Assembly (NCBI GenBank): GCA_030606845.1
Contig: JAUWFP010000030.1
Coordinates: 1-14,009 of the forward strand
Direction of reading: 5' to 3'
DNA: 14,009 nt
DNA from: Anaerolineales bacterium
Lineage (GTDB): Bacteria > Chloroflexota > Anaerolineae > Anaerolineales > E44-bin32
This document shows, one piece after another, positions 6,745 to 13,923 of the stretch (position 1 is the first letter of the stretch; every line of letters begins with the position of its first letter). The position numbers were made by a program, and so were the translations under genes. The notes under the pieces were generated by a model that saw nothing but the letters and a program-made list of their open reading frames with translations, was not told where the DNA came from and made no database searches.

Positions 6745-7131
6745 GTGAATAAGTTTGGATTGCGTCTGGCGATTAACGCTCTTGCACTTTACCTTGCTGT
6801 GGGCACCGGCTGGATTCCTTACATACACGCAGAGAACACCCAATGGTGGGCATATTTCGTCATGGCTTTAGTCTTCGCAGTTGTCAACGCAGTGCTTGGA
6901 CCTCTGCTGAAGTTGTTGACGTGCCCGTTGATTGTTCTTACGCTGGGATTGTTCACGCTGGTCATCAACACCTTGCTTTTCTACGTGACGGGATGGCTTG
7001 GTAGTTTGATCGGCAGTGGCTTCGGCTTCGAAATCGAAAAGGTCTGGGCGGGTTTCCTGGGTGCGTTGCTGGTCGGGATCGTCAATACTGTCCTCACGCT
7101 GGTTTTCCGGAGGGGGCTAAAAACAGCGTAA
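6745..7131 (+). CDS. phage-holin superfamily IV (YvlD-like) four-helix membrane protein
   Basis: A 128-residue integral membrane protein starting at GTG with GGGAGGG (6733-6739) 5 bases upstream. Four hydrophobic segments lie at about residues 5-24, 36-54, 57-83 and 99-121. The central stretch VNAVLGPLLKLLTCPLIVLT (47-66), followed by LGLFTLVINTLLFYVTGW, is the hallmark of the family called mycobacterial 4-TM phage holin, superfamily IV, which includes B. subtilis YvlD. Despite the name, members are ordinary chromosomal genes and no lysis function is implied. In Firmicutes they travel with YvlB- or LiaX-like proteins, which matches the neighbours here. It is the last gene of the operon; a terminator follows 36 bases after the stop. 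Confidence 0.88.
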   Translation: MNKFGLRLAINALALYLAVGTGWIPYIHAENTQWWAYFVMALVFAVVNAVLGPLLKLLTCPLIVLTLGLFTLVINTLLFYVTGWLGSLIGSGFGFEIEKVWAGFLGALLVGIVNTVLTLVFRRGLKTA

Positions 7132-7167
7132 CTTTAAGTTCGTTAACTACGGACATATCATTTATTG

Positions 7168-7196
7168 CGCGCCGTCATGACGGCGCGTTTTCTTTT
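7168..7196 (+). terminator. rho-independent terminator of the SHOCT-type operon
   Basis: A perfect palindrome (7168-7187, CGCGCCGTCA and its complement TGACGGCGCG) is followed at once by TTTTCTTTT (7188-7196). The stem is G+C rich and the T tract strong, so this should be an efficient terminator for the plus-strand unit that ends at 7131. Confidence 0.88.
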
Positions 7197-7437
7197 GTTG
7201 CAACACACTCACGCGTTCAGCGGCAAAGCTTGCAGAGAGTGCCTAATGGGACAAGGAGCGTTGAGGAGCAGCGCCGAAGCTATGACAATGCGGTAAGGAG
7301 CCTGCACAGTAATAATGACTCGAGATCATACGATAAAGTCGCTCGAGATGGCTTGAATAGGTTGTACCCTCAAAACGCTTGGACATATCATCTGCGCTAA
7401 ACGGAACTTATGTAATGTAGTTTCAAGCCGGAATGCT
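7197..7437. other. intergenic region between terminator and thrC
   Basis: No supported gene. It holds two short direct repeats. GGACATATCAT occurs at 7381-7391 and, before the terminator, at 7151-7161. CTCGAGAT occurs at 7319-7326 and 7342-7349, 23 bases apart. I looked for a tRNA, a T-box leader (a plausible control for a threonine gene) and common riboswitch cores and saw none. A short ATG frame at 7244 (16 codons) has no ribosome binding site. The thrC promoter lies at the right edge. Confidence 0.5.
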
Positions 7438-7447
7438 ATGCTATACT
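7421..7447 (+). promoter_or_regulatory. thrC promoter, probably leaderless
   Basis: TATACT (7442-7447) preceded by TGC (7439-7441) makes a good extended -10. TTTCAA (7421-7426) is a weak -35 at 15 bases. The -10 ends 8 bases before the ATG at 7456, so the transcript should start at or very near that codon. There is no Shine-Dalgarno sequence. The in-frame ATG at 7438 overlaps the -10 region and would lie outside the transcript. Confidence 0.6.
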
Positions 7448-7455
7448 CAAAAAAC

Positions 7456-8619
7456 ATGAGTGAACTGACGAGTTTGGAGTGCCCTGTATGCGGGGAGCTT
7501 TTTAATCATGAGCAGCTTCAAACCATATGCATCAAATGTGATTCGCCGCTGCTCTGTCGCTACGATTTGGCGGATTACGCCGACAGCTTAGACAAAGAGC
7601 AGATCTCAAGCCGCCCTAGAGGCCTGTGGCGCTGGCATGAACTGCTTCCGGTCCATAACCATGATTTTTGTCTAACGCTGGGGGAAGGCGATACAGCCCT
7701 TCTACCTGTACCTCGGATCGCGGCTGAATTGGGGCTCGATTCGGTCTTTGTTAAAGACGAAGGGGGCAACCCCACTGGAACGTTTAAAGCTCGAGGGCTT
7801 GCCGTTGCAGTCTCTCGAGCCAAAGAACTCGGGGCAAAGGCGCTCTCGATCCCGACTGCTGGCAACGCTGGAGGCGCTTTGGCTGCTTATGCTGCACGCG
7901 CTGAGATGGAAGCGCATGTCTTTATGCCCGCGGATGCACCTCTTGTGTATCAGATCGAGGTTGCTGTGCACGGCGGAGAATTGGTCCTTGTTGATGGATT
8001 GATCGATGAAGCCGGTAGGCAAGCCGCACGGCAAACCGAGGAGAACGGTTGGTTTGGGATCTCGACTTTCAAGGAACCCTACCGCGTTGAGGGGAAAAAG
8101 ACGATGGGGTTTGAATTGGCGGAAGCCTTCAATTGGGAGCTACCTGAAGTCATTATTTATCCCACTGGCGGCGGTACGGGGTTGGTTGGGATGTGGAAGG
8201 CATTTTCTGAGATGGAGGCGATGGGCTGGATCGGTGCGGATAGGCCGCGGATGGTGTGTGTCCAGCCTGAAGGCTGCGCACCTGTCGTGAAATCACTCGA
8301 GAAAGGAGAGTCGCGTATCACCCCCTGGGAAAATGCAGAGACGACAGCCCATGGGATACGCGTTCCTCAAGTCTACGCCGATCGATTAGTTCTGAGCGCA
8401 ATTCGTGAAAGCGGCGGCAAAGGAATTGCTGTAACTGATGACGAGTTCATTCAAGCCCAAGCTGAACTGGCTCAGAAGGAAGGTATTCATACTTGCTTAG
8501 AAGGGGCGGCTACACTGACCGGTTTACGCCGGATGGCAGCCGCCGGGGAAGTGGATCCCACCGAACGGGTTGTCCTTTTCAATACCGGCACCGGATTGAA
8601 GCAAATGAGCGTGATGTGA
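7456..8619 (+). CDS. thrC: threonine synthase
   Basis: A PLP-dependent enzyme converting O-phospho-L-homoserine to L-threonine, the last step of threonine biosynthesis, in the cytosol. I start it at ATG 7456 (387 residues) because the promoter -10 element covers 7442-7447; the alternative ATG 7438 adds six residues. Numbering from 7438, C15, C18, C31 and C34 form an N-terminal zinc ribbon typical of one threonine synthase group. K117 in NPTGTFKARG is the PLP lysine, N143 lies in the PTAGNAGG substrate/PLP loop, PTGGGTGLVG (242-251) binds the PLP phosphate, and LFNTGTGLK is near the C-terminus. Length fits the family. A catabolic threonine or diaminopropionate lyase is less likely given the zinc ribbon and TGTFKARG pattern. 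The kinase gene starts 8 bases after its stop, so they are probably co-transcribed. Confidence 0.92.
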   Translation: MSELTSLECPVCGELFNHEQLQTICIKCDSPLLCRYDLADYADSLDKEQISSRPRGLWRWHELLPVHNHDFCLTLGEGDTALLPVPRIAAELGLDSVFVKDEGGNPTGTFKARGLAVAVSRAKELGAKALSIPTAGNAGGALAAYAARAEMEAHVFMPADAPLVYQIEVAVHGGELVLVDGLIDEAGRQAARQTEENGWFGISTFKEPYRVEGKKTMGFELAEAFNWELPEVIIYPTGGGTGLVGMWKAFSEMEAMGWIGADRPRMVCVQPEGCAPVVKSLEKGESRITPWENAETTAHGIRVPQVYADRLVLSAIRESGGKGIAVTDDEFIQAQAELAQKEGIHTCLEGAATLTGLRRMAAAGEVDPTERVVLFNTGTGLKQMSVM

Positions 8620-8627
8620 AGTGATCT

Positions 8628-11189
8628 GTGACTGAGCGTACGAAAGCCTCGCTTGACCTCTTATACTCGATCAGCCGAGAGCTCACTGAGCAGCTCGACC
8701 TGCGTGAGCTGCTGCAGCGCGTATTGCAGCTTACACTTGAAGCTGTAGGAGCACCCGCGGGAAGTATCCTTGTGCTTGATGAGCATGGAGAGGTGACAGA
8801 AGGGGCCATCGCCTATGGGGGGAAGGTCCATGACCATTCAGCCGAACAATTACGAGATACCTATGAACAGGGCCTGGCTGGGTGGGTGGTGGAGAACCGC
8901 CAGGCGGTGCTTGTACAAGACACATCCAAGGACAAACGGTGGCTGCATAAGCCTGATGATAAGACAGACGGAGACCCGCGTTCCGTGATAAGCGTGCCCT
9001 TGCTTGCAAGGGAGCATGTTGTCGGGGCATTAACTCTGGCGCGGCGCCAGCCGAATGAGTTCACTGAAGAAGATCTTGCCTTAGCAACGGCTATAGCGGA
9101 TCAGGCAGGGGTCGCCGTGAGCAATGCGCATCTGTTCCGGGCGGAGCAAGAACGAAGGCGGTTTGCCTCTACGCTTCAAGAGATTGCGCGAACGATTAGT
9201 TCAACTTTGGATCCCAACAGCGTTTTCGAGCAAGTCCTCGAGCAACTGCGCCGCGTCGTTGAATACGATAGCGCCAGCGTATTTTTGGTTAACGACGACT
9301 CTTTACAACCGGTTGCCGCGTTCGGGTTTACTGATATTAAGGATGTACTGAACCATTCGCTGCGGATTGATGAAGGTGGGCTGGGAGTCGAAGTATTTAA
9401 GGCTGGCAAGATCATGGTCGTCAAGGACGTCCAACAAGAGCCGGAATGGGTGGAGCGCGGAAACCTTAAGGAATCAGGAATGATCAGGGGATGGATTGGC
9501 GCACCGCTGATTGTGCGAGACCGAGTTGTAGGCGTGTTGAACGTGGACAGTCACCGTATCGGTGCGTATGGTCTTAGGGATGCCGAATTGGTTTCTGCTT
9601 TCGCGGATCAAGCGGCAACAGCTGTTGCGAACGCCCAGCTCTATGGCGAGATTCAAAGACGTGTCCAATCCATGACAGCGCTAACCGAGACGGCACGCTC
9701 GGTAACTGCCAGCTTGGATCTTGACGAGGTCCTGCAGCGGATAACCGAGCGCACCATGGACAGTCTTGAAGTCGAGGCTGCGTCATTGGCTTTGATCGAT
9801 GAAAAAACCGGTGAGCTTGAATTCCGGGTAGCGAGCGGAAGGGGCGCTGAGCAGATTGTTGGTCTTCGCCTGATGAAGGGTCAGGGCCTGGCGGGCTGGG
9901 TTGTTGAACATAAGGAAGCCGTGTTTGTATCAGATGTGCAGTCCGACCCAAGATTCCATTCTAAAGTGGATGAGCTTATCGGCTATACAACTCGGGTTAT
10001 GGCAAGCGTGCCTATTCAGGTTCAAGAAAAAACAATCGGTGTGATCGAAGCGATCAACCCCCGCGGGGATAACTTGGCGCCTGAACAGATCGAGTTACTG
10101 AGGGGGATCGCGGACCTGGCAGGTACAGCGATCGTTCGAGCACAACTTTTCAAAGAAACTCAAGCTGCACGTCAACGTTATGCAAGCCTGTTCGAAGACA
10201 GTATTGACACCATCCTTATCACGGACCTTGCCGGTGAAATAACCGACGCAAATAATCGCGCCGAGACAATGTTAGGTTTACCGCGTGCCGAGCTGCTCGG
10301 ATTGGATATCTCCAATCTCCACATGATAGATAAGGATTATTTATCTGCAGATTTGAGTGAACTCTCCCTTGGGGAAACGATCTCCTACGATAGTCAAGTT
10401 ACAAATGAACAAGGGGAATATTTACCTGTTGAAGTGTATGTAAAAAGGATTGATATAGAGGCGGTATCCTTCCTTCAGTGGATACTGCGTGATGTTACAG
10501 AACGCCTGGAGCTTGCGAAGCTGCGCTCTGATCTGACTTCGATGATTTTTCACGATTTACGCTCACCGCTGGGGAATATCATTTCGAGTCTTGAAGTACT
10601 GAGAGAAACTCTAGTTGGGGACGATGAGACGATTCAAGCGGTCCTCTCGATTGCTTCGCGCTCCAGCCGACGAGCTTCACGACTGGTCGAGTCACTGCTT
10701 GATCTCGACCGCCTGGAGACGGATCAAGCAGTCCTGAACAAATCTGAGACCTCAATCGGAGCGTTGGTTGCGGAAGCCGTAGAAGAGGTACATCCGACGG
10801 CAGAAGCGAAGGGCCAGCAGCTGCGAATGGAATTAGCCCCCGGGCTGCCCATGGTCCTTATGGATGTGGACATGGTCCGCCGCGTGTTAATTAATCTGTT
10901 GGAAAATGCAATTAAATTCTCCAGGGGAGGAGATTTAGTTCAAATTTCAGTGAAGCAAGTTGAAGATTATTTACAAATCGCAGTTAGGGATAGCGGGGTG
11001 GGTATATCGCCGAGAGATCGGGAACGCATTTTTGAGAAGTTCACCCGCCTCGGGGGGCAGGATCGCCCCAAAGGTCTTGGACTTGGCTTGGCTTTCTGCC
11101 GCTTAGCAGTGGTGGCACATGAAGGTGAGATCTGGGTTGAGAGCGAAGAAGGGAAGGGTTCGACATTTACCTTTACGCTCCCGGTATAA
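8628..11189 (+). CDS. soluble sensor histidine kinase: GAF-GAF-GAF-PAS-HisKA-HATPase
   Basis: An 853-residue protein starting at GTG 8 bases after thrC, with only a weak ribosome binding site. No membrane helix is present, so it senses a cytosolic signal. GAF1 is about 26-168, GAF2 196-336, GAF3 366-507 and PAS 516-625, ending in LQWILRDVTER. In HisKA, H642 in FHDLRSP is the phospho-accepting His. In the ATPase domain the N box is NLLENAIKF (756-764), G1 is DSGVGI (788-793), the F box is IFEKFTR and G2 is GLGLGL (816-821). GAF1 and GAF3 share GLAGWVVE (82-89, 420-427), whereas GAF2 differs, so the repeats look like an A-B-A set. No Cys/His pattern for bilin or haem is obvious; cyclic nucleotides or small molecules are possible ligands. 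No response regulator is adjacent, so the partner is unknown. Confidence 0.92.
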   Translation: MTERTKASLDLLYSISRELTEQLDLRELLQRVLQLTLEAVGAPAGSILVLDEHGEVTEGAIAYGGKVHDHSAEQLRDTYEQGLAGWVVENRQAVLVQDTSKDKRWLHKPDDKTDGDPRSVISVPLLAREHVVGALTLARRQPNEFTEEDLALATAIADQAGVAVSNAHLFRAEQERRRFASTLQEIARTISSTLDPNSVFEQVLEQLRRVVEYDSASVFLVNDDSLQPVAAFGFTDIKDVLNHSLRIDEGGLGVEVFKAGKIMVVKDVQQEPEWVERGNLKESGMIRGWIGAPLIVRDRVVGVLNVDSHRIGAYGLRDAELVSAFADQAATAVANAQLYGEIQRRVQSMTALTETARSVTASLDLDEVLQRITERTMDSLEVEAASLALIDEKTGELEFRVASGRGAEQIVGLRLMKGQGLAGWVVEHKEAVFVSDVQSDPRFHSKVDELIGYTTRVMASVPIQVQEKTIGVIEAINPRGDNLAPEQIELLRGIADLAGTAIVRAQLFKETQAARQRYASLFEDSIDTILITDLAGEITDANNRAETMLGLPRAELLGLDISNLHMIDKDYLSADLSELSLGETISYDSQVTNEQGEYLPVEVYVKRIDIEAVSFLQWILRDVTERLELAKLRSDLTSMIFHDLRSPLGNIISSLEVLRETLVGDDETIQAVLSIASRSSRRASRLVESLLDLDRLETDQAVLNKSETSIGALVAEAVEEVHPTAEAKGQQLRMELAPGLPMVLMDVDMVRRVLINLLENAIKFSRGGDLVQISVKQVEDYLQIAVRDSGVGISPRDRERIFEKFTRLGGQDRPKGLGLGLAFCRLAVVAHEGEIWVESEEGKGSTFTFTLPV

Positions 11190-11190
11190 T
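11160..11190 (+). promoter_or_regulatory. possible internal promoter for the MBL-fold gene
   Basis: TATAAT (11185-11190) overlaps the stop codon of the kinase gene. TCGACA (11160-11165) matches TTGACA at five of six positions but with a long 19-base spacer. Transcription from about 11197 would leave a 24-base leader carrying AGGGAG (11211-11216). It may add to read-through from thrC and the kinase. Confidence 0.35.
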
Positions 11191-11221
11191 GATCCCCACA
11201 ACCGAAGATTAGGGAGCCTGC

Positions 11222-12058
11222 ATGCAAAAGATAGCCCCAAAAGTTTATCTTGAAAACAAGTATATCGGCGTGAACCTGGGCCTGGTGGTCATAGGGAAAG
11301 AGCTCTTGCTCGTCGATTCACCTCTCCATACTGAAGAGGTGAAAGAATGGTTTAACGTGGTAAGCGGGCGTGGCCGGCCCAAATTTCTAATCTTGCTTGA
11401 TTCTCACCCTGACCGTGTGTTAGGTTCGCGAACCTTGACATTGCCAGCTATTGCACAAGACCAAACCCTACAAACCATCCGCGAATGGGCAGATACTTTC
11501 AAGGGCAATGCGCATCCGATAGGGGCTGAAGCGGATCAATTGAGAAGAATTACTGGGGTGAACAATGCCATTCCAGAGATGACCTTCTCCGAGAGAATGG
11601 TCATCCATATGGGAGGAAAGGAAATCGTTTTTCTGCACCGACCCGGACCTCGACCTGGCTCCATGTGGATGGTAATTCCCGATTTGTCCGTTGTTTTTGT
11701 TGGGGACACTGTAACCATAGATGAGCCCCCCTATGTTGGAGTCTCAGTTCTTGAACCATGGCTGAATAGCTTGGATGAACTACGCGGGTCCGATATGCAA
11801 TCGTATACTCTGATCTCGTCTTACGGGGGGCGAATCGACCGTAAGGATATAAACCATATGGCTCGTTTTCTGCGGAAGGTGCAGAGTCGAGTCGAGAAGC
11901 TTGAGAATGACAAGAACCGCGATGAGGAGATAGAGCGCTTGGCAATAGATCTCATGGGAGATTTCAATATTCGGTCTATACAGGAAGATTTGATACTCAA
12001 GCGTTTGAAAATCGGACTGCTGGACCAAAGTTTGCTGCAGTACCCTGGTGGCGCTTAG
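11222..12058 (+). CDS. metallo-beta-lactamase-fold protein with degenerate metal site
   Basis: A 278-residue protein; AGGGAG (11211-11216) lies 5 bases before the ATG. The first ~205 residues follow the MBL-fold order: strand pairs with LLLVDSPLH (28-36), the metal motif region ILLDSHPDRVLG (57-68), HRPGPRPGSMWMVI (139-152), VVFVGDTV (157-164) and SSYGGRID (199-206). A canonical enzyme would have HxHxDH in the second, His in PGH of the third, Asp in the fourth and His near the last. Here the first and last ligands of HxHxDH are D60 and R65 (H62 and D64 remain), the PGH His is P142 and the final His is replaced (Y201), while D162 remains. Most metal ligands are therefore missing and hydrolase activity is doubtful. 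Residues 210-270 are a charged helical tail, possibly a dimerisation coiled coil. It lies 32 bases after the kinase; a linked sensing role is inference. Confidence 0.82.
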   Translation: MQKIAPKVYLENKYIGVNLGLVVIGKELLLVDSPLHTEEVKEWFNVVSGRGRPKFLILLDSHPDRVLGSRTLTLPAIAQDQTLQTIREWADTFKGNAHPIGAEADQLRRITGVNNAIPEMTFSERMVIHMGGKEIVFLHRPGPRPGSMWMVIPDLSVVFVGDTVTIDEPPYVGVSVLEPWLNSLDELRGSDMQSYTLISSYGGRIDRKDINHMARFLRKVQSRVEKLENDKNRDEEIERLAIDLMGDFNIRSIQEDLILKRLKIGLLDQSLLQYPGGA

Positions 12059-12116
12059 ATGGATGAAGCGCTCCACTTAATTTGCGTTGGCAAAATCCCC
12101 GGAAGCACTGCAATCG

Positions 12117-13172
12117 ATGAGTGATAAGCCGATGGTGGACATCATTCGGGGCGGTATCGTCGAGTCATCCCACCGGGTTGTTGCAGCTGTGGCGAATGTT
12201 CGCGGTGAAGTTCTGGCTGCATGGGGAAATGCAGATCTCGTTACCTTTCTCCGCTCAAGCGCCAAACCATTTCAGGGAATGCCCCTCGTTGAGAGTGGGG
12301 CTGCGGCTCATTTTGAGCTCAGCGAACAGGAATTGGCGATTGCGTGTGCCTCACATGCCGGTACCGATGACCACATCGAAGTTGTCCATTCGATCCTCCG
12401 AAAAATCGGACTCAGCGAGGCGGACCTACGCTGCGGCACACATACCCCATACGATACTAAGACTTCAAAGAAGTTGATAATGGCGGGTGAAAAGCCCTCA
12501 CCAATTCGCCACAATTGCTCCGGTAAGCATGCAGGGATGCTGGTCGTGGCGCGCTATCTGGATGCACCGACGTCGACTTACCTGGAACCCGATCATCCTG
12601 TCCAGGTTCGGATCTTGGATAACTTTGCAGAAATGGTCTCGATGGCTGCGGATGACATTATTGTTGGCATCGACGGCTGCTCGGCGCCGAATTTTGCCGT
12701 ACCCATCCGCAATGCTGCATCTGCTTATGCCCGTTTGATGGATCCAGGGCAGTTCTCAACAGAGAAAGTGGATAGTTGTGGGGCGATCGTGAGGGCGATG
12801 ACTGCGTACCCTGAGATGGTCTCGGGCGAAGGCCGTTTTGACACGCTTCTCATGCAGGTTAGTTCCGCCCAATTACTCTCGAAAGGTGGGGCAGAGGGTT
12901 TTCAGGGGATAGGGATTCCGCCCAATTCTCTTGGCCCCGGATCTCCCGCGTTAGGCGTTGCACTTAAAGTGCTGGACGGGGATCTAGGAAGTCGTGCGCT
13001 GTCGGTCGCTACGATCGCAGTGCTCGAGGCATTGGGTGTTCTATCAACTGAAGAGCGTCAGCAACTTGAGCAATTTGACTCCCGACCGATACAAAACCAG
13101 AGCGGCCTGCATGTAGGGGAGATCCGATCGCCCCAAGCCGTTCGGGACTTTTTTAATCTGACCCATGAATGA
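12117..13172 (+). CDS. type III L-asparaginase (AnsA/ReAV-like, asparaginase II family)
   Basis: Hydrolyses L-asparagine to aspartate and ammonia. The start is uncertain: ATG 12117 (351 residues) is preferred; TTG 12087 and ATG 12132 are in frame, and none has a strong ribosome binding site. From 12117, RGGIVESSHR is the conserved N-terminal motif. S47 and K50 (RSSAKPFQ), S79 (ACASHAG), C134 and K137 (HNCSGKHAGM), C188 (IDGCSAPNFAVP) and a Lys near 256 (LLSKGGAEG) are present. The spacings between the first six equal those of Ser48, Lys51, Ser80, Cys135, Lys138 and Cys189 in Rhizobium etli ReAV, where the Cys/Lys set binds zinc and the Ser/Lys pairs are catalytic. The site therefore looks intact. 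This family is unrelated to E. coli AnsA/AnsB. No signal peptide is seen; the protein is cytosolic. It follows the MBL gene by 58 bases and overlaps rsmG by 8. Confidence 0.88.
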   Translation: MSDKPMVDIIRGGIVESSHRVVAAVANVRGEVLAAWGNADLVTFLRSSAKPFQGMPLVESGAAAHFELSEQELAIACASHAGTDDHIEVVHSILRKIGLSEADLRCGTHTPYDTKTSKKLIMAGEKPSPIRHNCSGKHAGMLVVARYLDAPTSTYLEPDHPVQVRILDNFAEMVSMAADDIIVGIDGCSAPNFAVPIRNAASAYARLMDPGQFSTEKVDSCGAIVRAMTAYPEMVSGEGRFDTLLMQVSSAQLLSKGGAEGFQGIGIPPNSLGPGSPALGVALKVLDGDLGSRALSVATIAVLEALGVLSTEERQQLEQFDSRPIQNQSGLHVGEIRSPQAVRDFFNLTHE

Positions 13173-13887
13173 GTCCGATGCGTTCTACCAAACTGCCAGC
13201 GATCTATTGGGTGTAACCCTCACTCCCCATCAGATCGAGGCTTTTAGGTGGTATGCAAATGAATTACGCAGTTGGAACCAACGCTACAACCTAACCGCGA
13301 TTACAGATCCTGACGAAATCTATATCAAACACTTTATTGATTCGTTGTCATGCCTTCAGGTTGAGCGATTCCGTCCACCTGGGAACGTCATCGATATCGG
13401 GACTGGCGCCGGTTTCCCGGGCATCCCACTCAAGATTGTCTATCCTCAATTCAAGATGACGCTTGTAGAGTCTATCGGTAAAAAGATGGAATTCTGCCGC
13501 CACGTGATAAGTTCGCTTGGTTTGGATGGCGTCGATTTTGTCCAAGCCCGGGCGGAAAACTTAGGAAAGGATGCGCAACATCGAGAGCGATACGATTGGG
13601 CAATTGCCAGGGCTGTAGCAATCCTGCCAGTCTTGTTGGAATATCTCCTCCCTTTCATAAAATTGGGAGGTGGCGCTATTGTACAGAAGGGAGAAACGGG
13701 TCCCGCTGAAGCGCATTCGGCGGAGAAAGCACTGAGCGTCCTTGGGGGAGAGATCAAGCAGGTTCTACCCGTAGAGCTACCACGAGTTACGGAACCCCGC
13801 TATTTGATTGTGGTCGATAAGGTCGCTTGCACTCCTGAGAAGTACCCACGCAAACCGGGGATCCCCGCGAAGCGGCCGCTCAAGTAG
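13165..13887 (+). CDS. rsmG: 16S rRNA (guanine(527)-N7)-methyltransferase RsmG
   Basis: A SAM-dependent methyltransferase that makes m7G527 in the 530 loop of 16S rRNA; loss gives low-level streptomycin resistance in several bacteria. The protein is 240 residues, a normal length. RWYANELRSWNQRYNLTAIT (28-47) and IKHFIDSL (54-61) are the family N-terminal signature. IDIGTGAGFPGIPL (76-89) is the SAM motif, E102 ends strand beta-2 and KKMEFCRHV follows. ARAENL lies near 128-133, AIARAVA (147-152) is the conserved Arg motif, and the C-terminal YPRKPGIPAKRPL is diagnostic. It starts inside the asparaginase gene (ATGAATGA overlap of 8 bases), so it depends on translational coupling. In many genomes rsmG is near parA/parB, but the window ends before this can be tested. 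Confidence 0.95.
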   Translation: MNESDAFYQTASDLLGVTLTPHQIEAFRWYANELRSWNQRYNLTAITDPDEIYIKHFIDSLSCLQVERFRPPGNVIDIGTGAGFPGIPLKIVYPQFKMTLVESIGKKMEFCRHVISSLGLDGVDFVQARAENLGKDAQHRERYDWAIARAVAILPVLLEYLLPFIKLGGGAIVQKGETGPAEAHSAEKALSVLGGEIKQVLPVELPRVTEPRYLIVVDKVACTPEKYPRKPGIPAKRPLK

Positions 13888-13923
13888 TCCCCACCCCATT
13901 CGAAGGAGATTGCTTGTTCTTTT

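Noticed and set aside
6745..7131. Prophage lysis gene, from the holin family name
   Set aside because: No other phage gene is present; the superfamily IV name is historical and the neighbours match the chromosomal YvlB/YvlD context.
7197..7437. T-box or riboswitch leader for thrC
   Set aside because: No T-box core sequence or recognisable aptamer is visible, and the thrC promoter lies directly at the start codon, so the region is not transcribed as a leader.
9574..9951. 125-codon minus-strand frame opposite the kinase
   Set aside because: It lies wholly within GAF-encoding sequence and has no family resemblance.
12059..12124. 21-codon frame directly after the MBL gene
   Set aside because: Too short, no ribosome binding site and it overlaps the asparaginase start; no reason to think it is translated.
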